From NCBI RefSeq assembly GCF_910592395.1, contig NC_088322.1:8737431-8801430 (forward strand): a stretch of DNA of 64,000 bases, written 5' to 3'. Each line of letters opens with the position of its first letter. Position 1 is the first letter of the stretch. A program made the position numbers and the translations under genes. The notes below the pieces were generated by a model. It searched no databases. It saw only the letters and a program-made list of their open reading frames with translations, and was not told the origin of the DNA. The DNA comes from Lineus longissimus (Eukaryota; Nemertea; Pilidiophora; Heteronemertea; Lineidae). Below are positions 24,179 through 35,229 of this stretch, one piece after another.

Positions 24179-27100
24179 TTATAATTTGGGCGCTGAGCCA
24201 TAATATCCTTTGGGATCATCAGTATCATTATCTAGCCGTGTCCCTTCCTTCATCACTGCTTTTAGGGTCCAGTTGATGTCTGGTAAAAGTAGCTCACTTG
24301 AACTTCGGCTCCCTTTTCCGACTGAAATCCCAAAATACAACGTTATGCATAAAATTAATTTATGATTCATGCATGAAGTACAGCACATTTTAAATCGATG
24401 TATGTACAGTGCTTACGGATACTCTTCAGAAGAAGAAAGTTTTAGACAATTAAAATACGTTCACTGCATATTTTGCGTTTTGTGCCGCTCTATCCTTTGA
24501 AATGTAGGGTAATACGAAGTAAATGTAGTATTAAGTAGGAAAAAAAAGGATCATTGGCCCATGTGGCCCTCTCTAGCCTGTTTGTCCTTCTTTCGAATGG
24601 TCAGTTGATGGAAGACTCTTATTTGTCTGTACCTCGTCCTAAGATTACAACTAACAAATAAAGGAACCAGAAGGACACCTCTTGGAATCGGGATGAATTG
24701 ACTCATTCTTTTCTAACGGTTATAATATCATTCGCCAAATAATGCCATGACGAGAAAAACTGGAAGAAATATTTCTGTTGTCATGCATATGGTATATATG
24801 AGGCCTTAAAACTAAGTAAAAAAAGCAACTGTGTTTACTTTCTTTCTACATATCTAGCAATATGTCTATACAGTTTTATATTAATCATGGTAATCGGTAT
24901 GCCGTACACCTTCGGAGGGCGATTATCTTACATGTACAATATCAATGCAGTTTGACAATGTTTCTGTCTACTGTAGTTTCACATTTAGGCCATTGTACGA
25001 TTACTTACCAACATCACCAGTTTGAACACTGTATCCGGGTTCTTTCGTTCCTGGTTGGTTGCTGTCTTCAATGTCTGACCTGTCTGATGACAGTATTTCA
25101 AGGTACGTTTTCTTGTTCGATACTAACCAACGACCTGAAAATTTCAAGAAAAATTTGAAGACGTTTTATTAAATATTTTGCGCAGTGATCCGCACACTGA
25201 TCAAACATGTAACGTAATATGGTTGCATGAAGTAGTAGAGAGAGAGAGAGGTTTCACCCCCTTGGCTTTCCCTACCCTGTATCTCCTTCTTTCGAGTGGT
25301 AAGTTGATGTTTTACTCTCAATTGCGTGTACCCCGTCCTAAAATCTGAGGTTACAAGCAACACGATTGAAAACTGAGAAGAACAGGAATAGACTATAGGG
25401 CCGGCAATGTAAGAATACATAGCAACATCACCAGTTTGAACACTGCATTTGGACTATTTCGTTCCTGCTGTTAAAGTCGATGATTCGTAGTTGGTGTTCA
25501 GTAAGGATAAACTTCCTGAAATTTTATATTGCAAGTGTCAGACATTTTAGAACACGTTTTCCAGTTTTCTGTGTAAAATGAGAAGGGGTATACCACTTGT
25601 TGCCTGTCTGCCGATTGAACCGCTTTAAAGGTCATATATCAAGGTTTGAAAACATGCTTGATACTCATGAAATATGTTGAGGGTTAAAAAAACAAGATCC
25701 CAGACATTAAAAAAATTCGAATAATAAAGTCATTATTTAGTTATTTCAATTTTCAATTTGAAACTATTTGAATTTCCCACCACACACAACTTTAGATTAG
25801 TTCCACATGTGGCCGCTAGGGATTTTTTGATGACGTAGGTCAGGTCAGTCAGAACAAAGCAAGATGGCTTCCGCATACAGTTCAGAGAGTGAGAGCAGTG
25901 AATTTGAGGATGTTTTGGTCGATACAGAAGGATATTTAAACGTTGAGCCATACATGTTCGAGCCATTGATATTGATATATTGATAAATTAGAATTTGTGG
26001 TTAATCAATTTGCATGGCACTGTGAGACCTGCCGATATAGCAAAGAAGACATTGATAGATGGTTGCAGATGCATAACATGTATGATTTTTGAACAGACTA
26101 ATGTTGCACAATATTGTTTCACCTCGTCTGTGTTGTATCGCCAGTTATGTCATGACGCTGAACTACTATTGAAAAGTGACGGTATTATGCACAATCATCT
26201 TGACGTGACGATATAATGCCGTGCAACGTTAGATAGGCCTAGATGTCAGATGACAATAATCTGTCATTGACAGTGGCTGTCACTGACACTGACCTGTGTC
26301 GCTGTCACCTCGCTGTCACCTTGCTATGGCTGGAACACAAGAAGACACTATGCGGTATCACAGGCCCCAATAGGGCCTACACATTATGTATAACAACCGA
26401 CCTCAGCAGCCTCGGGCATTAAATGCAATTGACATGGTTGTGTAGCCACTGTACAGTGGATGACATGTGCCATTTGGGTAGTATGAGTGTTGTGTGCATC
26501 AGCAGTGTATAAATCATGAAATAGTGTTCAACTCACTTCTTGATGTTTACGTTTTTTGGCTAACGAACGTTCCTTTGGAGGCTGTCGCATGTAAGTGGGG
26601 TTGGTCAAATCGAATACAGATGGAACAGCTGTTGGATGCAGATATCCGGCTTCATGTGATAATCCGTATCGATAAAGTGATCACTGCAAAGTTTGGCCGA
26701 AGGCCCAGGCTTCCAACACTCCAAACGTTTGCACTTCCGAATCCACAGCTTCCTCCTCTCTCGTTCAACTGGCTTTGGAAATTCATGAAAATGGGTCCCA
26801 TCCGTCATTCGATTGTTCTTTGTGCTAGCCTTGACACAATTCGGAGCCACACAATACACCATAGTGAATGAAACACATTACTTCCAGGTGTGCATAATTA
26901 ATTAAGGCCCTCCTGCTTTTATGATTGCATGACATGTACAGATGACCTGATCTACATCACAACTTTTGCTGAACCCGCCGCCTGGCTCTAACAAGCCAGT
27001 TGCTAGCCTGATCAGGTAATCAAGTTGTCAAACACATAATTGGCTATATCTTCAAAATGGATGGAGCTAATTGCATTTGGTTTTCTGTATTGTATAAAGT

Positions 27101-30100
27101 GTTAGGTACACTTTTGAAATCGTCTTACAGCAGAAAATGGCAAAAAACCTTGATATATGACCTTTAATGTTGCAATGAAGTGGGGCTCGATGGCAGATTT
27201 ATTATGCGTGCATTGAAAGTAAGTTTTCGACCCCTTTTTGCTGTCAGTATAGCCTCAATATAGGAATATGTCCTAGGCATGGGACCACCCCGGCGAATCA
27301 GTATCACATTACCCGCGGACTCGCCGTCTCTACGCCGCAAAGATATCGATTTGACTATTTGCATAGAAAAGTCAACAAAGCACAGGAAAATATAAAACTA
27401 TGCCTATTGAAACTTATCAGATTCAATTAGATGCATCGGATAGCTACATGTAGTTATTCCACAGACAGTGGTCAAACCAATTTGGACAAAAGTATTTTAA
27501 TTTCCTTCAGTGGAGCACGTCATAATTTGTTGATGTTTTTTTTACCATTCGTTTATTCAAAAAAAGGAAGTCAGTCATGTCGATCATGCAGAGGTTTCAC
27601 TTCATTCATAATTACTTAATACACATATTTTTATTTCGATGTCATGATTGTAAATATCTAGATGATTTGGTGATCGCATGGATTCAGGTGATATTCCATC
27701 ATAGGCCTGCGGCGTGGGTAGAGGACATTGTCCGGCTGTTAGGATCGGCTCATGGCCGGAGAAACCTTGATAGTTTTATCTCAATTACACTATGTTTACT
27801 GTATCCAACATATCTGTAAAACTCTATCTTTCCGTCCTTTGTCACAAAGGCCGTTTTTTCACGATCTTGTTTCTACTTTAGGTGCACCTGCCAATAACCG
27901 GTCTTGAGGTCTAAATAAGGAGCAGATCTCAGATACAATACATTTAGGATCACTTACTTTCTTTAGGACTTGGTGGGTCTTCGCTGGATAAGTTTGATGT
28001 CGATGTGAGCAATGATTCAGTGTCTTTCGACTTCGAAGACCAGAACTTTTCTGAATTCAAAAGACGTTTTAGAATTACTTAAGTGGACAAATCTTCAATC
28101 ATTCTGACAGAGTGAGTAAGAAGGAATGTGCTTGCTGCCGGCGTATTGGTTCGTGATTATACCGTGATGCATTAAAATGTTTAGCAAACCGAAAGGCATT
28201 AGAAGGGAAACACGATCGAAATTTGTATTTGTCTTCCCTTCCTATTTCTGCGGTGGATATTTAGTTGAATACCGGGATTATGCGCACTGGCATCTACTGA
28301 AATGTTCAATATGTATAAGTAATTCTGTTCAACGAACCAAAAATGACTTCGAATATGCAAAGCAAGAAACATTAAATGGGATTCGACAATTACATAATAT
28401 GTTACAGTTAAGATCCCAATGATTTGTGATTCTCGTAAAATCAGCTGGATATGCGTTGCTGCCATGAGGCTTAAAATCACGAATACTAAACGTTGTATAT
28501 ACATGTATGTGTACGAACCTTTTTTCATCATGACAAGCGCTACAAGGAGAACGATAAAAAGCAACACGGCGCCTGTTATTGGTAACCACATGCAGTGCTC
28601 ATACGCGATGTCACTGTCGGGCCAGTCATCCACGGCAGTCAATTGTGGCTCGTGATCAGTGCGCCCTTCGTACATAATGGCATTGTCACGCCGGTCATTT
28701 GATACGGCTGCTTGGAATGGTGTCGATGTAGATACGTATTCTCTGTAATCTAATCACGTGATAAAACGTAAATCAAAGTTAACGCGATTTTCGCACGAGC
28801 AATATAATGCCTTTCCCGCGCTTCAATCGGTATCAAAAGCAATTGTTGCAACATGAAGTCATACGCAAGGTTCTGAACAGCATCAATTCAAAATTTTTTT
28901 TCTCGATAACTCACCTTCACATCCAAACCTTTTGCAGACAATTTTACTAAGACTGCAGGGAATACTGCACGATCGGCAGGCCTCTATTGCTGCCTCGTAA
29001 TATTGATCAGTCCTGCATAACATGTCACCGTCGTAAATAAGCTGGAAATGATAAACTGAGACTGAAAACAAGTCCGTTGATTTCTCAAAAATTTTTGATG
29101 TTTTTACCCAAAAATTAATGATGATATACACATCTAACTGAACTCATGAGGGAACCCTTGATGTACTGAACATACTTTTTTATTACTCCACAAAGACAAG
29201 GTTCCAGAAATGATAATAAAGGCCAAAAACATGGTTCAATTCGAAACCTATGAGGCTCAAAGTTCATTAGAATGTTCGCCATAAACAACTTTAATTCACT
29301 TTGATACACACCAGGGTCAAATAGGCAAGTATTTGGGGATTTAGGGGAGTATAGTGAAATTTGACGCCAGGCCAGAAATGGCCAGAACTAGCCTTACCCA
29401 GTTGCCCCATATCTGAGATGACCCCCAAGTATGGAAAACATGGCAACATCAACGAATGGTATTCCAACATGACTGAGAAGATCCCCAGATCATTAAGAAC
29501 ACACCTTCCGGACTGACCCAGGCTGTATTTAACCTCTGGAAGCTGTTTTTCCATGAGCATACAGGTTTTGACCACTTTTGCTAGTAGAACGCGCTTTTCG
29601 AGGATTTTCCAGTTAACGCCTCATTTTCTGAAATAATGGCCTATTTTGCCAATAGACACCCAAGGAAACGGGTTTTCAAGTATTTCTGAACAAAATATCA
29701 AGATAATAAAGTGTATGAACCAGTGGGAAAAGTCCTTGTTTTCCACATTTTCCCTACCTCTACCCCCTTCACTCTTGTGCTCCATCATCGAAAACTTCGA
29801 CACAAAATTATCACAAAAACCTCATTCATTGGTTTTAAAATTGCTCTTACCACAAGGAAGTGGTCTCTATCTATTGATCAAAATGCATTTTGATACACAC
29901 CAGGGTCAAATAGGCAAGTATTTGGGGATTTAGGGGAGTATAGCGAAATTTGACGCCAGGCCAGAAATAGCCAGAACTAGCCTTACCCAGTTCCCCCATA
30001 TCTGAGATGACCCCCAAGTATGGAAAACATGGCAACATCAGCGAATGGAATCTCAACATGACTGAGAAGATCCCCAGAGCATGAAAAACACACCTTCATC

Positions 30101-30591
30101 AGGACTGACCAAGGCTGTATCTGCCCTCTAGAAGCTGTTTTTCATGAGCATACAGGTTTTGACCACTTTTGCTATTAGGCTACGCACCACTAATAGATTT
30201 TAAGCCATTTTCCTTTAGACATCAACTGCCATAACTTTTTCCAACTATCTCACTCGAATCTAATATTTACAGGGCAGAAAGACCTCACCCAGGGCATAAA
30301 TCCATAGTAACACCAGCTAATCAAATCGGTTTTCTCCAAAATGTCACTTTAATATCTGAGTTATCAAAACATATTTAAATTGGCAGTCTTTTATGTTGTT
30401 TTACCTACCAAAGACCGCAAGAAAACATCCACGTTTTAGCAACTCCGCCGAATTCGGCACTTTCCGTGACGCTCCACTCAAGACCAAATATCAATTGGGT
30501 CTTAGCGGGTCAATAGCTGACATAAATAGCCACGGTGAACTCGATTTATATCACTTACCTTATACAGTTCCATTTCAATGAGCAGTAACAT
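24179..30591 (-). CDS. TNF-receptor-superfamily protein, BCMA/TACI-like single CRD (candidate 5' exon uncertain)
   Basis: Minus-strand exons: 29041-28915 (cysteine-rich domain), 28740-28519 (stalk and TM), 28050-27958, 25134-25009 and 24321-24179 (stop TAA). Every internal junction is phase 1. The CRD reads LCRTDQYYEAAIEACRSCSI then a spaced CSLSKIVCKRFGCE; C-x3-QYY/F-x6-C-xx-C-xxx-C is the short A1-type module of BCMA, TACI and Fn14. A stalk precedes the helix WLPITGAVLLFIVLLVALVM, then KK and a tail rich in Ser, Asp and Pro (TSTSNLSSEDPPSPKE), with no death domain. The CRD exon begins in phase 0. A candidate start exon at 30591-30559 (MLLLIEMELYK, donor GTAAGT) fits and would give a signal-less type III protein like BCMA, but is weakly supported. 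The intron between 27958 and 25134 holds a transposon. Other single-CRD TNFRs (Fn14-like) are possible. Confidence 0.7.
25429..25515 (-). pseudogene. Decayed duplicate of a TNFR-like cytoplasmic exon
   Basis: The intact exon 25134-25009 ends in the shared string CAGTGTTCAAACTGGTGATG and uses donor TTG|GTAAGT. About 420 bp away the same 3' half recurs, preceded by an acceptor (TTTCAG at 25,518), but the donor is changed to TTGCTATG. The frame, entered in the same phase, hits TAG in the GGAACGAAATAG stretch. The flanks are duplicated too (about 24,560-24,690 resembles about 25,250-25,390). It looks like a tandem exon duplication with one copy lost. Confidence 0.5.
25864..25983 (+). CDS. Short acidic ORF of element copy A (truncated relative of copy B ORF)
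   Basis: Thirty-nine codons: MASAYSSESESSEFEDVLVD, then a segment ending NVEPYMFEPLILIY. It matches the copy B ORF until the change of LISLDH to LILIY followed by a stop. Downstream, a cysteine-bearing frame (26,030-26,216: GCRCITCMIFEQTNVAQYC, then SSVLYRQLC) lies in another phase. It may be a second exon or a frameshifted part. Ser/Glu-rich starts with a VEPYxFEP motif followed by a CxCxxC zinc module are typical of invertebrate proteins with a P2X7-cytoplasmic ('ballast')-like domain; that link is inference. Confidence 0.4.
   Translation: MASAYSSESESSEFEDVLVDTEGYLNVEPYMFEPLILIY
26605..26862 (-). CDS. THAP-type zinc finger ORF, copy A
   Basis: The 85-residue frame begins MVYCVAPNCVKASTKNNRMT and continues with THFHEFPKP, RKLWIRKC and SAKLCSDHF. 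This is the THAP C2CH signature: Cys-x4-Cys, then Cys-xx-His, with the invariant Pro and Trp and the FP and F.P elements. THAP domains bind DNA. After ICIQQLFHLYSI the frame ends with no transposase homology; a donor-like step may once have joined it to further exons. Nearly identical to the copy B ORF. Confidence 0.85.
   Translation of the reverse strand: MVYCVAPNCVKASTKNNRMTDGTHFHEFPKPVERERRKLWIRKCKRLECWKPGPSAKLCSDHFIDTDYHMKPDICIQQLFHLYSI
29292..30180. repeat. Direct repeat pair of about 290 bp
   Basis: The block starting TTTGATACACACCAGGGTCA, containing GCCAGGCCAGAAAT and CCCCATATCTGAGATGACCC and ending near TACAGGTTTTGACCACTTTT, occurs at about 29,299-29,580 and at about 29,890-30,172. 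Spacing is about 594 bp. The copies are in the same orientation with few differences. No coding support; they lie in the presumed first intron of the TNFR-like gene. Confidence 0.8.
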
Positions 30592-32916
30592 ATTTTCCTA
30601 GATTGTGACCGTAAACTTTTTCTGGGTCTTGTTTATGAAAAGTAATTCACACACAAAATAGGAAATGAAAATTTCATGAAAAGTTGGGAAAGTAATAGAT
30701 TCATATTCATATCAGAGGTTATATTTATCATTACCTAGTACTTGAAAAGCACGGAATATGTCGAGCACAATAAAACAAGATGAACTATTTCACTTCTGCA
30801 GTTTTTAAAGTTCCGTTTTTTCGACGATAAAGGGAAAACGTTCATGGAATGAACTTGAAAGAAGAAAAAATTCCCGTACACATGGTATATTAAGTCAGAA
30901 AACGCGACTGAGAAATACAAATTTATTCGAGAAAGTTTTCATGCATGGTATTCGAGAGAATCTTTCCTTGAACGACTCTCTGGTCTTTCCAAGACATCGT
31001 AATAGGCATCACTAAAGGAGCTGAGTTCTTTATTTTGGCTTCCATCCAGATGTCTGATCGATATCTAACCTCGGCAATGATCAAGAAGCTGTTCTATCGC
31101 GTGGCGGCCTTCGTTCTTGCAGACATCTCTTACTTTGAGAATACCATAAAACTAAATAAATGACTGGTCCACTGCTCATGTGTGTTCTTCATGAAGTCGG
31201 AGTCATCCCACCATCTCAGGGTTTTATTTTGCGTGGGTCTTATGTTCCGCGGATTTCCTTGTTCCGAGATTCCCATGATCCCGGGTTCTATGTTTCCCAA
31301 TTACGACAAAGGACCAAATCTATAATTTGTATTGAGGTATCATCCATGGAAAATTACAGGGATGATTTTTGGCCTTGGTTATAGATAGAGCCTAATTTAT
31401 ATCAAGTTTCATTGAGGTGAAGGATAAGGGTCAGGGCCTGTGCAGAAGAAGAAAACATCCCCTTGAAAAAGTGTTTCGCTATATCGCATTTTGACAAATT
31501 ATGGTATGTGGTTATGGAGACCATGACCGCTAATATAAATAGCAAAACGATTAAAGCGCATAAAAGAATCATGTGTTCCCCAGATATTCCTTAGGGCCCA
31601 GGGAGACGACCTAATTAGGTCTATGGGGCAATTATTTGTTAGGAAGTGACTACTTGGCCAGCCCGGCTTACCAAACAGCGACTTTTTCTTGTCCTGAATG
31701 GAGAGCCGAACTCATTAATATTAAAGTAAACTCTCCAGCTCGCCAAACAGGGTAGATTTTTCACCAGTTTGGCAAGCCCGGCTGGCCGAACTGGGTGGCT
31801 TTTTAGTGCTGTTTGGCAAGCGGCTCTCCAAACAGGACAAAAAAAGATGCCTGTTCGGCGAGCGGCTTGGCAAATAGACCCGGTGTAACATCTGTGGTTG
31901 TTTCCCATGTGTCAGTGTTTCCAAACAATAGGCAGCTAGAGAGACCATGACTTTTCAATAGGGGGAAACACAGAAAAACTTGTCAATCTATCTTTTAGCG
32001 TTCCCAAACAATGAGGGGAAACACTCAAAAATAGAAACACTCAAAAACATTACACCGGCCTAATTGTTAATGGCCGGTCTTAACAAGAACGTCAATGCCC
32101 CATCAATAAGGTAAAAATATCATTCGCAGTTAGTCGTTTCACATGACAAAACTGTTATTTGTCACAAGGCTCGGCTATGCGTACTGATAGGCACAACCTA
32201 TCGCGATCCGCATACATTCATCGAGGACAAGTTATGAAAAAGGTCAAACATGATGTCCTAAATACTTCAAAAACTGTTTTTCGGTCATATCAAAAATTGT
32301 TATAAAAGACACATTTGTTGAGGAACTGTCTTGTCCAAAAACGCATCGCAGTAGAATGTTGTACCTGATGATATCGACCAGCCCAAAACTTTCATTTTGT
32401 TGATTTGGGATAAATCAGCAAGGGAAAATAAACGAAACGAAAGAGAAAAAAACCCGGTTGGCATGCAGTATGCCAACAGCAAGTATTATGATCATAGTGC
32501 AGGTTTATTTATCGAAGTGTCTGGTAAGACCTATATAAAGAAACGAGACAAGTTATTATTAGACCAGGAAGTGTTTTTGTTAGCGTGTTTGGCGTTTTTC
32601 CAAAATTCTTTTCAAATCTTAGATTATATAGTGAAACGGTTAATGTCCTAGGGAGATTGTGCTCACATGGGGCAACACAAGACAGGAGTATAAATGGATG
32701 AAATGTCCTAACTGGCATAGTCAGTATTGCCACTTAGTAGACTATGCTTCTCACCGCCTCAACTCAGACCTAGACATGCACAACACTTGGTGTTGACCAC
32801 GTTTTGTAAAATTACCGCTTTGAATATTGCCCAAAAGTCTATCATATGGTCTCCTGGAGCTATGATCTCCTTCGAATTCATTAAAGATTAGTTCTCGATA
32901 ACGATGGACTGCGATC

Positions 32917-33362
32917 TAAAGCCCGCAGCACACAAGCCGCCAACTTTGGCGACAAGAAGCGTTCAGCTGACGCCTCTCGACGCCGAAGTTGGCGGCAAGT
33001 AGATCCGGGTCAGAACACACCTGCCCAGAATCGGCGTCCAGTAGCGTATTTTCCGCCACTTTAGGCTGCCATTTTGAAATAATGTGACATCAAGACGCAT
33101 ACTGATTGGCCATAGCCTCGCCGCCGACGCCAATTCAGGCGGCCATCCGTAGCACACCTGGTTTCTTCTTGCGTTCAAACGCGGCGACACGCGTTAAAAA
33201 TCAAACATGTTAGATATTTGGCGTTTAGTTGCGGCTAGTGGCGTCAAGACGCGTTCGCCGACGCCGTTCGAAGCAGACTAGGGATTTTTCAGGCGTTCAG
33301 GACTCTTGCGGCAAAAAACGCCTGTGAACGCCGAAGTTGGAGGCTAGTGTGCTACGGGCTTA
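32917..33362. mobile_element. 446-bp inverted-repeat element with GCC-rich interior
   Basis: Ends TAAAGCCCGCAGCACACAAG and its inverted form GTGTGCTACGGGCTTA. Next to the ends are inverted copies of CCGCCAACTTTGGCG / CGCCGAAGTTGG. The interior is much more GC-rich than its surroundings, with repeated GCGTT, GGCGT and CGCCGACGCC motifs. No ORF of note. A non-autonomous DNA transposon, superfamily open. Confidence 0.6.
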
Positions 33363-33556
33363 AGGACACCAATACCAACTTTCAGTCGATCAACGCCCTT
33401 CTTTGTCATGTCTGTTGTGGCGAAAGAAAAACAAGAAGACAAAACTGTGCTAATAATGAACAATACGTTTATTCGTCCTTGTTGGCTTATGCCTATCGAC
33501 CCCACGAATCATCTTTCATAGAGGTCGATGTTATCAACCCTTGTGATAGCCGTTTA

Positions 33557-33682
33557 GGGAGTTTTCGCAATCCCCGAAACGCTAACGTGAACGCCTATCT
33601 CATTGTTCGACCTCATGATAACGATGTCAAACAATAGGATAGGCGTTCACGTTGACGTTTCGGGGGATTAACGAAAACTTCC
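33557..33682. mobile_element. 127-bp palindromic MITE, copy 2
   Basis: GGGAGTTTTCGCAATCCCCG is mirrored by a segment ending GGATTAACGAAAACTTCC. The inner arms are GCTAACGTGAACGCCTATCT and GGATAGGCGTTCACGTTGAC. TA on both sides suggests a TA target duplication. It abuts another repeat (about 33,466-33,555), which is the inverted form of one found near 36,206 and 61,420. Confidence 0.75.
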
Positions 33683-34527
33683 TACTGGGAATTGATCCTG
33701 CCCGCTAAGCAGAAGTACACATTCTGCGGCGATGCCTTTGGGAACTACATGTAAACAGTTGCGTGCAAATATATTTCATACATCCAAAAGTTTGTTGTTT
33801 TTCATTTTGAAAATTTACTGAAAAATTCCGATATGAGGATAGTTTTTTACCACCCGTTATATTTTTGAAGGATGTCGGTAGCCTTTGATGGTTCTCAAGA
33901 GGAAGAACACGACACATTACAGCTCTAAAGCTATTGTCTGACAGAGGCTTTTCACCAGCAGATTACGCTTACGTATACATGTAAATGGCAAAATAAAAGT
34001 AGAAGTGGCGATACTATATCGTCAAACGTAACATGCATCTGCCTAGCCATCCCTAGCAATTACTTCATTATCAAGTCATACGCGTGTTTCCAAATGGATC
34101 AAACCATTGGCCACATGTTCAGCAGGCCGAGTCCATGTAGCTACAGCCGTGAAAGCCGACTTTTAACAGGAAATGAGAAAATGTAGAGAGTAGGCTAAAT
34201 AGTTGGTCGTGCGAAATCCCCTTTAAAGGTCATATATCAAGGTTTTTTGCCATTTTCTGCTGTAAGACGATTTCAAAAGTGTACCTAACACTTTATACAA
34301 TACAGAAAACCAAATGCAATTAGCTCCATCCATTTTGAAGATATAGCCAATTATGTGTTTGACAACTTGATTACCTGATCAGGCTAGCAACTGGCTTGTT
34401 AGAGCCAGGCGGCGGGTTCAGCAAAAGTTGTGATGTAGATCAGGTCATCTGTACATGTCATGCAATCATAAAAGCAGGAGGGCCTTAATTAATTATGCAC
34501 ACCTGGAAGTAATGTGTTTCATTCACT

Positions 34528-34785
34528 ATGGTGTATTGTGTGGCTCCGAATTGTGTCAAGGCTAGCACAAAGAACAATCGAATGACGGATGGGACCCATT
34601 TTCATGAATTTCCAAAGCCAGTTGAACGAGAGAGGAGGAAGCTGTGGATTCGGAAGTGCAAACGTTTGGAGTGTTGGAAGCCTGGGCCTTCGGCCAAACT
34701 TTGCAGTGATCACTTTATCGATACGGATTATCACATGAAGCCGGATATCTGCATCCAACTAAATATATTAAATGCCACTTGTTAA
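34528..34785 (+). CDS. THAP-type zinc finger ORF, copy B
   Basis: Same as copy A for the first 77 residues, including the four zinc ligands and the conserved Trp and Pro. It then ends LNILNATC because of the internal deletion. A DNA-binding domain without a catalytic partner: it could act as a binding factor or be inert. Confidence 0.85.
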   Translation: MVYCVAPNCVKASTKNNRMTDGTHFHEFPKPVERERRKLWIRKCKRLECWKPGPSAKLCSDHFIDTDYHMKPDICIQLNILNATC

Positions 34786-35229
34786 AAACAGCTGTTCCAA
34801 CCATGTCAATTGCATTTAATGCCCGAGGCTGCTGAGGTCGGTTGTTATACATAATGTGTAGGCCCCATTGGGGCCTGTGATACCGCATAGTGTCTTCTTG
34901 TGTTCCAGCCATAGCAAGGTGACAGCGACACAGGTCAGTGTCAGTGACAGCCACTGTCAATGACAGATTATTGTCATCTGACATCTAGGCCTATCTAACG
35001 TTGCACGGCATTATATCGTCACGTCAAGATGATTGTGCATAATACCGTCACTTTTCAATAGTAGTTCAGCGTCATGACATAACTGGCGATACAACACTGA
35101 CGAGGCGAAACAATATTGTGCAACATTAGTCTGTTCAAAAATCATACATGTTATGCATCTGCAACCGTCTATCAATGTCTTCTTTGCTATATCGGCAGGT
35201 CTGCCATGCAAATTGATTAACCACAAATT

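Larger units (their letters stand above)
25629..27163. mobile_element. TTAA-flanked DNA transposon with THAP domain, copy A (Kolobok-like)
   Basis: The ends are AGGTCATATATCAAGGTTT and its inverted complement AAACCTTGATATATGACCT. Each abuts TTAA (25,625-25,628 and 27,164-27,167), giving a 1,535-bp element with a TTAA target duplication. It encodes a THAP zinc finger on the minus strand and a short acidic ORF on the plus strand, facing each other. TTAA duplication plus THAP is the combination known for Kolobok transposons; piggyBac also uses TTAA but lacks THAP. No DDE catalytic domain is visible, so it is probably non-autonomous. It lies in an intron of the TNFR-like gene. Confidence 0.8.
30600..34226. 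other. Intergenic, repeat-bearing region
   Basis: No supported gene. About 31,640-31,880 has several inverted and direct copies of GGCAAGCCCGGCTGGCCGAA and CAAACAGGACAA-type motifs (related to about 20,293-20,325). About 31,220-31,300 resembles about 53,905-54,025 (GTTCTATGTTTCCC and CCGGGTTCTATG). A TIR element (32,917-33,362) and MITE copy 2 (33,557) are listed separately. A plus frame near 31,050-31,162 opens with MSDRYLTSAMIKKLFYRVAA but has no further support. Confidence 0.5.

Noticed and set aside
25733-25966. 77-80-codon frames antisense to the acidic ORF in both element copies
   Set aside because: No features; the opposite frame has the conserved Ser/Glu-rich start and stop behaviour.
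26494-26871. 125-codon plus-strand frame in THAP copy A (and 34,519-34,758 minus in copy B)
   Set aside because: Mirror of the THAP ORF; the THAP zinc ligands are on the other strand.
25629-27163. piggyBac identity from the TTAA sites
   Set aside because: The THAP domain and AGG termini do not fit piggyBac (CCY ends, DDE transposase without THAP); Kolobok-like fits better.
27966-28084. Plus-strand terminal exon (LDKFDVDVSNDSVSF...) after TTTCTTTAG
   Set aside because: The same bases on the minus strand give a phase-matched TNFR-like tail exon with good acceptor and donor; no upstream plus-strand exon was found.
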